From: JAXDLH01 sp034666705
Lineage (GTDB): Bacteria > Chloroflexota > UBA6077 > SHYK01
Assembly: GCA_034666705.1 (NCBI GenBank)
Contig: JAXDLH010000081.1
Coordinates: 1 to 10,109, forward strand
Direction of reading: 5' to 3'
Length of the DNA: 10,109 nucleotides
Positions 1 to 5,631 of this stretch are shown here, piece after piece. Position numbers and translations under genes: made by a program. The notes beneath the pieces are model-generated. The model was given only the letters and a program-made list of their open reading frames with translations, was not told the origin of the DNA and searched no databases. How positions within the stretch are numbered: the stretch's first letter is position 1; every line of letters starts with the position of its first letter.

Positions 1-18
1 TCGTCCCGTCGCGCTCAT
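1..18 (-). CDS. First six codons of a gene following arsR (partial)
   Basis: An ATG at 18-16 (minus strand) opens a frame reading M-S-A-T-G-R before the window ends. A strong ribosome binding site, GGAGGAG, lies at 31-25, inside the last codons of the arsR-like gene and six bases before the ATG. The start is only three bases beyond the arsR stop codon, so the two genes are almost certainly co-transcribed and translationally coupled. ArsR regulators of this non-metal type are often followed by an SRPBCC/AHSA1 (START-like fold) protein, and such proteins often begin with a similar short Ser/Thr-rich leader. The identity is inferred from context alone; six residues cannot prove it. Confidence 0.6.
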
Positions 19-21
19 CAG

Positions 22-363
22 CTACTCCTCCTGCCTTTCCTGCTTCAGGTCCTGCACGTATGCGTCCAGCCGGTCGAAGCTCTCGTTCCAGAACCGCTCG
101 AACCCGCCGGTCCACTCGTGGACCGGCCGCAGCCCGCGGGCGTCAAGGCCGTACAGGCGCTGCTTGCCTGCCTTGCGGTCCCGCACCAGCCCGACCTCCC
201 GGAGCACCCGCAGGTGTTTAGACGCGCGCGGCTGGGTCATCCCCAGCTCCCGGGCCAACTCGGTCACCGGCCGCTCACCCGCCCGCAGCAGTACCAGGAT
301 CTCCTGGCGCTGCGGCTCGGCGATCGCGTTGAAGACGTCCGACGTCGTCGCTGCTCGTGCCAT
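22..363 (-). CDS. ArsR/SmtB-family winged-helix transcriptional repressor
   Basis: This 113-residue protein is probably a dimeric DNA-binding repressor. Residues 9-72 form the ArsR winged helix: a first helix with AEPQRQEILVLL, a helix-turn-helix at about 32-54 with the recognition helix TQPRASKHLRVL, and a wing containing RKAGKQRLYGL. The C-terminal half (WTGGFERFWNESFDRL) is typical of the ArsR subgroup paired with SRPBCC proteins. There are no cysteines and no ELCVCDL metal-binding motif, so metal sensing is unlikely and the signal is unknown. I chose the ATG at 363. Two in-frame ATGs at 375 and 372 lie inside the apparent -10 box and so would not be transcribed from that promoter. The gene leads, with a three-base gap, into another gene at 18. 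It is probably autoregulated through the palindrome at 376-391. Confidence 0.9.
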   Translation of the reverse strand: MARAATTSDVFNAIAEPQRQEILVLLRAGERPVTELARELGMTQPRASKHLRVLREVGLVRDRKAGKQRLYGLDARGLRPVHEWTGGFERFWNESFDRLDAYVQDLKQERQEE

Positions 364-370
364 GGGCACC

Positions 371-400
371 ATCATATGCCGATATCGGCATGTGTGTCAA
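371..400 (-). promoter_or_regulatory. Promoter of the arsR-like gene
   Basis: On the minus strand a perfect -35 box, TTGACA (400-395), is followed after 18 bases by a good -10 box, TATGAT (376-371). Transcription is predicted to start about 364-363, that is, on or one base before the ATG at 363. The message would then be leaderless or nearly so. The spacer contains most of the palindrome listed separately. No Shine-Dalgarno sequence is visible upstream of 363, which agrees with a leaderless start. Confidence 0.65.
376..391. promoter_or_regulatory. Probable operator: 16-bp perfect palindrome
   Basis: ATGCCGATATCGGCAT is its own reverse complement over all 16 bases. It lies between the -35 and -10 boxes of the arsR-like promoter and shares one base with the -10 box. 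A dimeric ArsR-family protein bound there would block RNA polymerase, the usual mode of autorepression in this family. Binding is inferred; the palindrome and its position are seen directly. Confidence 0.7.
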
Positions 401-420
401 GCCGAAGGAATCAGGCAGGT

Positions 421-451
421 CTTGTCAGATGACAATCGTGACCCTTGTCAG
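421..451. repeat. Cluster of TTGTCA half-sites
   Basis: CTTGTCAG occurs twice as a direct repeat (421-428 and 444-451), 23 bases apart. Between them TGACAA (430-435) forms an inverted repeat with the first copy: TTGTCA-GA-TGACAA at 422-435. The cluster lies upstream of the arsR-like promoter and about 60 bases past the recognisable end of the transposase fossil. It may be a regulator binding site or the remains of the insertion element's end; I cannot tell which. Confidence 0.4.
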
Positions 452-509
452 CGGCTGCGGAAACGCGAATCCCGGAGACGGCACGCGCGACGGCGGCGGG
501 CAGGGAGGA

Positions 510-749
510 CGATGGGTGAGCAGCACACCAACGGCGGGTGAGCCGCCACCGGCTGGTGGCCGACGCCACGGTCGGCGTCAACGCCGGACCGAAATCCGAA
601 CTGGACAGACCGTGCAGGTACGGCAGCGGCAGCACCTCAGCCACCCGCGGCGACTTGCATGCTCACGCGGGCAGGATCGCCGAAGCGAACCGTTTCCGCT
701 CCCCAATGGCCGGATCGGTGCGTACCATCCCGACCGGCGCGCCAACGCC
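510..749 (-). pseudogene. Decayed IS256/Mutator-family transposase fragment
   Basis: Read on the minus strand from 749, the frame gives RTDPAIGERKRFASAILPA, an in-frame TGA (665-663), then ACKSPRVAEVLPLPYLHGLS and SDFGPAL, ending with LTRRWCAAH near 515. This matches the stretch in IS256/Mutator transposases that usually reads close to RTDPxTGERxRFASAILPAW, then RKSPxVxEVLPLLYLHGLS and GDFxPAL. The TGA stands where the family usually has Trp, so it is probably a TGG-to-TGA nonsense mutation. Another in-frame stop lies upstream at 761-759. Sequence after DFGPAL is degraded and appears shortened, and the catalytic domain beyond it is not recognisable. About 80 codons of a roughly 400-codon gene survive, so the element is dead. 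No clear terminal inverted repeats were found. Confidence 0.8.
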
Positions 750-1012
750 GGCACATGATCAGACTTGCTATGGGCTATCGATCTTCCTCGGGAAGGTGCG
801 CCCCTTCGCGTCACCCCGCCGAGGACCATCCACAGGTTCTGATCATTGCTCGGTGCATTGCCCTGAATCTCGTTAGGCTCTACCAGCGCGCGACCTCGTT
901 ACTGTGAAGCGACATTTGGGTCGGCATTACCCTGAGTGAAAGCGACGAACAGCAACGGGAAATCGCAACCGGTGTTACGACCGCATTTACGAAGGCGCAA
1001 CCAGCCGCTACC
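750..1012. other. Intergenic stretch with no supported gene
   Basis: I saw no convincing coding region here on either strand. Frames are short, lack good starts and show no family motifs. One plus-strand frame ending at a TGA at 1067-1069 stays open for about 55 codons after a TGA near 905, but it has no plausible start codon or ribosome binding site. Transposase similarity does not continue above about 750. Confidence 0.6.
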
Positions 1013-1026
1013 CAAGCGTACGCTTG
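1013..1026. promoter_or_regulatory. 14-bp perfect palindrome upstream of the GAF-like gene
   Basis: CAAGCGTACGCTTG is a perfect palindrome ending 48 bases before the ATG at 1075. A smaller inverted repeat, GATCC-gcttg-GGATC, lies at 1046-1060, directly before the ribosome binding site GGAGG (1061-1065). The larger palindrome is a candidate operator for the gene at 1075. No clear -35/-10 pair could be placed nearby. Confidence 0.4.
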
Positions 1027-1074
1027 CCGCCTGGATACTTGCGATGATCCGCTTGGGATCGGAGGTTGACGCAC

Positions 1075-1584
1075 ATGGAAACCGTGGTGCCGCTACTCTC
1101 ATTCGATACAGTCAAGTCGACACAATCGCCCGCTACTGCCCCCCGGCGGGCCGAGCGGATCGCGCGCCTGGCACGTCGACTCGCCCAGGCAATCGCCGAC
1201 AGTGCGGACGCCGACCAGGCGACCATCTCCATTGATGGCATCGACGGTCTGGGGCCCACAACTCCACCACAACTCGTGCCCCGCGAATGGCTCATCGCCC
1301 TGAACAACGGCAAACCGGGGATTTATCGCGTCTGCATCCGCTTACGCGCTGCGGGCCAGCAGTTTGGCATGTTACGGCTCGCCACCATCCGACCGAGCGG
1401 TTTTCAGGCCGACGACGTCGCGCGCGCGCATATGGATGCGTTTCACGCCTCGGAGATGCTGGCAACCGCGCTTGAGTGCACCTCCTGGGCCGCGGCCGAG
1501 CCGACACCAGATGGCGTGCTCGACATCGAATCGTTCCGGCAGGAGCGGACGAGTCTCGACCCGCTCGCCACGCTCGCCGGCTAA
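1075..1584 (+). CDS. Small GAF-like domain protein of unknown function
   Basis: This 169-residue protein is soluble, with no signal peptide or membrane segment. Residues 25-43 form an Arg/Ala-rich helix. Residues 49-135 have a GAF-like pattern: a beta strand with an acidic stretch (ATISIDGIDG), a core with RVCIRLRAAGQQFGMLRLAT, then SGFQADDVARAHMDAFHASEMLATAL, which resembles the final helix of GAF domains. No ANTAR, kinase or cyclase domain follows, so any output is unknown. I chose the ATG at 1075 because GGAGG (1061-1065) lies nine bases before it. A TTG at 1066 in the same frame directly abuts the ribosome binding site and is unlikely. The gene stands alone, 82 bases before the dehydrogenase gene on the same strand. 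GAF-like assignment is by pattern only and is tentative; that the frame is coding is more secure. Confidence 0.65.
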   Translation: METVVPLLSFDTVKSTQSPATAPRRAERIARLARRLAQAIADSADADQATISIDGIDGLGPTTPPQLVPREWLIALNNGKPGIYRVCIRLRAAGQQFGMLRLATIRPSGFQADDVARAHMDAFHASEMLATALECTSWAAAEPTPDGVLDIESFRQERTSLDPLATLAG

Positions 1585-1621
1585 CCTCTTCCTGGCCGAG
1601 GGACCGCGCGCGATCCGCATG

Positions 1622-1641
1622 CCAGGTACCGTATAACCTGG
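1622..1641. promoter_or_regulatory. Inverted repeat and possible -10 box before the Ldh2-type gene
   Basis: CCAGGT (1622-1627) and ACCTGG (1636-1641) form a perfect 6-bp inverted repeat with an 8-base spacer. A TATAAC hexamer (1632-1637), a plausible -10 box for the plus-strand gene at 1667, lies partly between and partly within the arms. No good -35 box is present 16-18 bases upstream. The arrangement fits repression by a dimeric regulator, but this is inference. Confidence 0.4.
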
Positions 1642-1666
1642 GCGCACCCAAACGTTCGGAGCGCCC

Positions 1667-2710
1667 GTGGCAACATTCACCTACCAGGAGCTTCTCGACT
1701 TCGCTGAGCGCGTGCTATCGAACCTTGGCGTGCCCGCAGACGATGCGGGCCTGACCGCCGGTTTACTCGCTCGCGCCGATCTGCAGGGCTACTCCACGCA
1801 TGGCGTGGGAGTTCTGCCCGACTACGTGCAGCGCATCCAGGCTGGCATCGTTCATCTGGACGCCCGGCCGACGATCGCGCGTGATGGCAAAGCGACCGCG
1901 GTGATCGACGGCCAGCTCTATCTTGGACAGGTCGTCGCGACCCAGGCCATGGACCTCGCCATCGCCAAGGCGCACGTGCATGGCCTCGGAAGCGTGGCGG
2001 TGCGGAACTCGGCGCATGTGGGAAGGCTGGCGGATTACGTCGAGCGGGCCGCCGAGGCCGGTATGATTGGCATCGGCTTCGTCAGCGTTGGCGGCAATGG
2101 CGTCGGTTCGTTTGGCTCGATGGAGCCGACCGGCAACTCGAACACCGTCGGATTCGGCATTCCGGGACGCGACGGGCAGCATGTGCTGCTGGACTTCACC
2201 ACGGCGTCGATGAGCATGCGCGAGATCGCCCGCCGCGGCAGCACCGGGCAGCCGATCCCGCCAGGCGTCGCGCTCGACAACCAGGGGAGCTCGGCGACCG
2301 ACTACCCCGCATTCGCCGGGCCGCCGCGTGGCGTCGTGCTGCCATTCGGCGGCCATAAGGGCGCCGGATTGCACCTCGTCGCCGAAATCCTCGGGGGCGT
2401 GCTTTCGGGCCACGGTCGAGCCCTCGATTGGTTGCCCCGCGGCGGGCCCGCCATCAATGGCGCCCTCTTCGAAGCGATCGACGTCGCCGAGTACATGCCC
2501 CTCGACGAGTTCGTCGCGCACGTCGACGAGCTCGCCGAGTTTCTGAGGACGCGTAAGCCGGCGCCCGGCAATCCCGCGGTGAGGCTCCCAGGCGACGGCG
2601 CGCGCGGGCGGGCGGCACAACGCCTCGCCGAGGGCATCCCGCTCGAGGACGTCACGGTCGCGGCGCTCCGCGGCCTCGCCACACAACTCGGGGTCCCACC
2701 CCTGGCCTGA
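1667..2710 (+). CDS. Ldh2-family (malate/L-lactate-type) NAD(P)H-dependent oxidoreductase
   Basis: This 347-residue cytoplasmic enzyme belongs to the Ldh2/MDG2 family, which reduces 2-oxo acids or oxidises 2-hydroxy acids with NAD(P)(H); members include malate, ureidoglycolate, sulfolactate and 2,3-diketo-L-gulonate (YiaK) dehydrogenases. Seen in order: STHGV with His45, the position of the general acid in YiaK; VIDGQLYLGQVVATQAMDLA (79-98); NSAHVGRLADYVERAAEAG with His117; a GFGIPG strand; LLDFTTASMS; and GGHKGAGLHLVAEILGGVLS, the conserved KG motif. The C-terminal EGIPLEDVTVAALRGLATQL is also typical. Length is normal. The family's usual GTNP motif reads GNSNT here, so the substrate cannot be guessed. 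Translation starts at GTG 1667, five bases after CGGAG (1657-1661). It converges on the MFS gene with only 13 bases between stop codons. Confidence 0.9.
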   Translation: MATFTYQELLDFAERVLSNLGVPADDAGLTAGLLARADLQGYSTHGVGVLPDYVQRIQAGIVHLDARPTIARDGKATAVIDGQLYLGQVVATQAMDLAIAKAHVHGLGSVAVRNSAHVGRLADYVERAAEAGMIGIGFVSVGGNGVGSFGSMEPTGNSNTVGFGIPGRDGQHVLLDFTTASMSMREIARRGSTGQPIPPGVALDNQGSSATDYPAFAGPPRGVVLPFGGHKGAGLHLVAEILGGVLSGHGRALDWLPRGGPAINGALFEAIDVAEYMPLDEFVAHVDELAEFLRTRKPAPGNPAVRLPGDGARGRAAQRLAEGIPLEDVTVAALRGLATQLGVPPLA

Positions 2711-2723
2711 GTTGCCCGCCCAG

Positions 2724-3986
2724 CTATACCCGAGCCTCGGCGGTGCGCGGAGCCGCAGCGTCATCGGTCGCATTGACCTGCTCGCCCGCGTAGTTGCGCA
2801 GCGCGGGGCTGCTGAGCGCGACACCCAGAGTTGCGGCGGCCAGACCGACCGTCGCCGCCACCAATGCCGCCACCGGCCCCAGCAGGCCAACGAGCACGCC
2901 ACTGACGGTCTGCGACAGCGGATTGACGCCGCGCGTGACCAGGAGATGGGTGCCCATGACCCGGCCGCGCAGATCGTCCGGGCTCGCTCGCTGGAGAATC
3001 GTATGCCTGGTCACCGAGAAAATCGCGTTGGCAATACCCGCCAGGAGGAGCAAGCCGGCCGCGAGGAATAGATGCGACGCAAAAGCGAAGCCGAGCATCG
3101 CCACGGTGTAGAGACCGGCAATCGCAAGCGTGAGCAGGCCTTTGCGCTGCACCTCGCCGTACGCGGTCAGCCCAATGCTCCCGAGCAACTGCCCGGCCGC
3201 GCTGGCGCTGAGCAGGAACCCCAGACCATCTGCGTTCGTATGCAGGACGTCGCGCGCGAAAATGGCGATCATGGCGTTGTTCTGGCTGAGGATCGCCCAC
3301 AGCGCCGCGTACGTCATCATCGCGGCGATCACCGGCGAGCGCGCCATGAACGCGAAGCCCGCGAACATGTCGGCTCCGACTGACTGTCGCCGCGATCTCA
3401 CCGCGATATGACGCTCGCGGACCACCGCCGCGGCGAGCACCATGGCCAGGAACGTAGCCGCATTGAAGAAGAACGGCGACCCGGGCCCGGCAACGGTGAT
3501 CAGCACGCCACCAACCGCCGGCCCGCTCAGCATCCCAATGCGTGACACGGTGAAATTCAGATTGACCGCGTCGTCGAGCTGCTCGCGAGGCACGAGACGC
3601 GGGAACAACGACTGGCGCGCCGTTACGTCAAATGCCGCGACCGAGGCGCTGACGAACGCCTCGACCCAGACCTGCCAGGGCTGAACCCAGTTCGAGGCGA
3701 CCAGCAGGCCGAGGATCAGTGAGTTCAGGAGTGCGATGGTATCGGCGGCGATCAGCATGCGGCGCGGCGGCAGCCGGTCGGCGAGCGTGCCCGCGAGCGG
3801 TACGATCAGAAAGATGGGAAGTGCCAGAAAGAGCCCGTTGAGCCCTACCTGCAGCGGCGAGTCCGTGAGCTGATAGAGGAGCCAGGGGGTCGCCATCGAT
3901 TCTGCCTGGCTCCCGATGGACGAGACGCCATTGCCCGACAGATACAGCGTGTAGTCGCGATGGCGAAGTGCGCCCAATCCGCGCAT
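2724..3986 (-). CDS. MFS transporter, MFS_3/EntS-like drug or metabolite exporter
   Basis: This 420-residue inner-membrane protein has about 12 hydrophobic segments. Residues 8-17 (RHRDYTLYLS) are the usual start of this subfamily. Motif A appears as GTLADRLPPRR (66-76); AFDVTARQSLFPRLVPREQL (118-137) and SRIGMLSGPAVGGVLI (148-163) are hallmarks of MFS_3 'transmembrane secretion effector' proteins. A cytoplasmic loop around 190-205 separates the two six-helix halves, and DDLRGRVMG (337-345) repeats the cytoplasmic motif in the C half. The family exports siderophores, macrolides and other small molecules by proton antiport. I chose ATG 3986 because TGGAG lies eight bases upstream. An ATG at 4022 would add MDPPNGGSGDRR but lacks a ribosome binding site, and the frame above it is not conserved-looking. 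Divergent from the HpaB-type gene; substrate unknown. Confidence 0.88.
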   Translation of the reverse strand: MRGLGALRHRDYTLYLSGNGVSSIGSQAESMATPWLLYQLTDSPLQVGLNGLFLALPIFLIVPLAGTLADRLPPRRMLIAADTIALLNSLILGLLVASNWVQPWQVWVEAFVSASVAAFDVTARQSLFPRLVPREQLDDAVNLNFTVSRIGMLSGPAVGGVLITVAGPGSPFFFNAATFLAMVLAAAVVRERHIAVRSRRQSVGADMFAGFAFMARSPVIAAMMTYAALWAILSQNNAMIAIFARDVLHTNADGLGFLLSASAAGQLLGSIGLTAYGEVQRKGLLTLAIAGLYTVAMLGFAFASHLFLAAGLLLLAGIANAIFSVTRHTILQRASPDDLRGRVMGTHLLVTRGVNPLSQTVSGVLVGLLGPVAALVAATVGLAAATLGVALSSPALRNYAGEQVNATDDAAAPRTAEARV

Positions 3987-3999
3987 CCGGCGATCTCCA

Positions 4000-4030
4000 C
4001 TGCCACCATTCGGTGGGTCCATGGTGGCAG
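4000..4030. promoter_or_regulatory. 10-bp perfect inverted repeat upstream of the MFS gene
   Basis: CTGCCACCAT (4000-4009) and ATGGTGGCAG (4021-4030) are perfect complementary arms with an 11-base spacer; their centres are 21 bp apart, two DNA helical turns. On the minus strand the element ends three bases before the TGGAG ribosome binding site of the MFS gene. As DNA it could bind a dimeric repressor; as RNA it would form a stable hairpin just before the start. It overlaps where the -10 box and transcription start of the MFS promoter should lie, which favours an operator. Confidence 0.6.
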
Positions 4031-4055
4031 CAGTGCAGCCGATTGTCAACGACAA
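4021..4055 (-). promoter_or_regulatory. Putative MFS-gene promoter
   Basis: A perfect -35 box TTGACA (4049-4044, minus strand) is followed after 17 bases by a weak CACCAT (4026-4021) in the -10 position, inside the 10-bp inverted repeat. The -35 box sits in a small inverted repeat TTGTC-aac-GACAA (4043-4055), which resembles the TTGTCA-GA-TGACAA site at 422-435. The poor -10 box suggests a weak or activator-dependent promoter. Confidence 0.4.
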
Positions 4056-4104
4056 ACGGACAACCCGAGCTCGCTTCGTTGCGTGCGATCCCGGGGCGAG
4101 GCGC

Positions 4105-4113
4105 TGGTAAGAT
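4105..4113 (+). promoter_or_regulatory. Extended -10 promoter element for the HpaB-type gene
   Basis: TGG-TAAGAT is an extended -10 element (TGn plus a hexamer matching TATAAT at five of six positions). No recognisable -35 box is present 17 bases upstream, which extended -10 promoters can tolerate. Transcription would start near 4120, giving a leader of about 40 bases before the TTG start at 4162. Confidence 0.4.
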
Positions 4114-4161
4114 ACCCGGCGGCTGGCTGTCGAGCTGCCGCCCAGGACCGGAGGAGCCGCA

Positions 4162-5631
4162 TTGGCCGCACGCACGGGGGCCGAGTTTCTCGCTGGACTA
4201 CGCGACGACCGGGTCATCTGGTTCCAGGGTGAGCAGGTCGCCGACGTCACCGCGCACCCGGTGCTCGGACGCATGGCTCGTTCGCTGGCGGCGCTCTACG
4301 ACCTGCAATGGGACCCGGTACTCCGGCCGCAGCTCACGTTCTCCTCGCCGAGCACTGGCGATCCCGTCAGCCTCGCGTTTCTCCAGCCGCGCAGCATCGA
4401 GGATCTCATCCGCAAGCGCACGATGTATGGGATCTGGGCTGAGCAGAGCGGCGGGATGCTCGGTCGCACCCCAGACTATCTGAACGCGATTTTGGCCGGA
4501 TGCGCATCGGCATCGGCCTATTTCGCGCGCAACGGCGCGGAGTTTGGCGAGCGGATCGTCCGCTACTACACGTGGTGCCGCGAGCGAGACCTTTGCGCCA
4601 CGCACACCTTCCTCGATCCGCAGTCGAACCGGGCCCGCACACAGTCGGAGCAGGCCGACCCTACCGTCCCCCTGCACATCGTCGAGACGCGGCAGGACGG
4701 CATCCTGGTACGCGGTGCGCGCATGCTGGCCACGCTCGCGCCGTTCGCGGATGAGCTGCTGGTGTTCCCTTCGCCGTCGCGCGTGACCCCAACGGACGCG
4801 CCGCGATTTGCCTTCGCTTTCGCCATCCCGGTGGCGACGCCTGGGCTCAAGTTCATCTGCCGGGAGAGCTTCGACCTGGGTCGTCCAGAGGCCGATCATC
4901 CCCTGGCGTCGCGCTTCGAGGAGATGGACGCCGTCGCCGTGTTCGAGGACGTGCTCGTCCCGGCGGAGCGCATTTTCCTGCAGGGCGACATCGGCCGCGC
5001 CAACGGCCTCTTCCGCCTCACCAACATCTTCACCCACGGCATCCATCAGTTCACTGCGAAGAACGTCGCCAAGGCGGAATTCGTGTTCGGCGTGACCAGC
5101 CTGGTGGCCGAAGCGATCGGCAGAACCGAGATTCCCGCGTACCAGCAACTGCTCGGCGAGATGGTCGACGTCGTGGAGACGCTGCGCGCGTTTCTGCGCA
5201 CCATGGAGGCGGATGCGAGATTCGATGAATTTGGCGATTTCGTGCCGAGCCCGCGAACGGCGTCCACGGCCCGCAACTACTTCCCAAAAGCGTACCCGCG
5301 GCTGGTCGAGATATTGCAGCTCATCGGGTCCAGCGGGCTCATGGCAACCCCGACTGAGGCTGATGCAGCCAATCCCGAGCTCGCGGCAGACGTTGAGCGG
5401 TATTACCAGTCGGCGACATTGATGGGCAGGGAGCGCGTACGGTTGTTCCGGTTGGCGTGGGATATCGCCTGCAGCTCATTCGGGGGACGGCAAGTGCTTT
5501 ACGAGCGTTTCTTCGCGGGCGACCCGTTCGCGTTGCTGTCCACGCGGTATCTGAGCTATGACCTCAACCCCATTGAGGAGCGCGTGCGGTCGTTCCTGGC
5601 CAGGTCCGACACGTCTACATCTGCCGGCTGA
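4162..5631 (+). CDS. 4-hydroxyphenylacetate 3-hydroxylase (HpaB)-family FADH2-dependent monooxygenase
   Basis: This 489-residue enzyme matches the HpaB/PvcC/chlorophenol-monooxygenase family, which uses reduced FAD from a separate reductase to hydroxylate phenols. Seen in order: MAARTGAEFLAGLRDDRVIW, the family's opening; LGRTPDYLNA with Arg102 and Tyr106; THTFLDPQSNRA with His148 (these three correspond to the Arg, Tyr and His substrate-binding residues of Thermus HpaB); the acyl-CoA-dehydrogenase-like middle part with SFDLGRPEADHPLASRFEEM and VFEDVLVPAERIF; IGSSGLMATPTEAD; and FGGRQVLYERFFAGDP near the C terminus. Length is normal. The start is TTG 4162, preceded five bases earlier by GGAGGAG. 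No HpaC-type flavin reductase is in the window, so reduced flavin must come from elsewhere. The divergent exporter may share a pathway. The exact substrate cannot be read. Its end overlaps the opposing YfhO gene by 76 bases. Confidence 0.92.
   Translation: MAARTGAEFLAGLRDDRVIWFQGEQVADVTAHPVLGRMARSLAALYDLQWDPVLRPQLTFSSPSTGDPVSLAFLQPRSIEDLIRKRTMYGIWAEQSGGMLGRTPDYLNAILAGCASASAYFARNGAEFGERIVRYYTWCRERDLCATHTFLDPQSNRARTQSEQADPTVPLHIVETRQDGILVRGARMLATLAPFADELLVFPSPSRVTPTDAPRFAFAFAIPVATPGLKFICRESFDLGRPEADHPLASRFEEMDAVAVFEDVLVPAERIFLQGDIGRANGLFRLTNIFTHGIHQFTAKNVAKAEFVFGVTSLVAEAIGRTEIPAYQQLLGEMVDVVETLRAFLRTMEADARFDEFGDFVPSPRTASTARNYFPKAYPRLVEILQLIGSSGLMATPTEADAANPELAADVERYYQSATLMGRERVRLFRLAWDIACSSFGGRQVLYERFFAGDPFALLSTRYLSYDLNPIEERVRSFLARSDTSTSAG

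Noticed and set aside
538..876. Plus-strand open frames of up to 112 codons across the transposase fossil
   Set aside because: They are antisense to the degraded IS256-like segment and show no coding features.
1763..2902. Minus-strand open frame (379 codons) opposite the Ldh2-type gene
   Set aside because: It is antisense to conserved dehydrogenase motifs and runs into the MFS gene in another frame; the product is rich in Arg and His with no recognisable domain.
3987..4274. N-terminal extension of the MFS protein back to 4274
   Set aside because: The extra residues are not hydrophobic or family-like, overlap the divergent HpaB-type gene, and no ribosome binding site supports the upstream start.
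4198..5148. Minus-strand open frame (316 codons) opposite the HpaB-type gene
   Set aside because: It is a shadow of the well-supported hydroxylase, with no ribosome binding site or motifs of its own.
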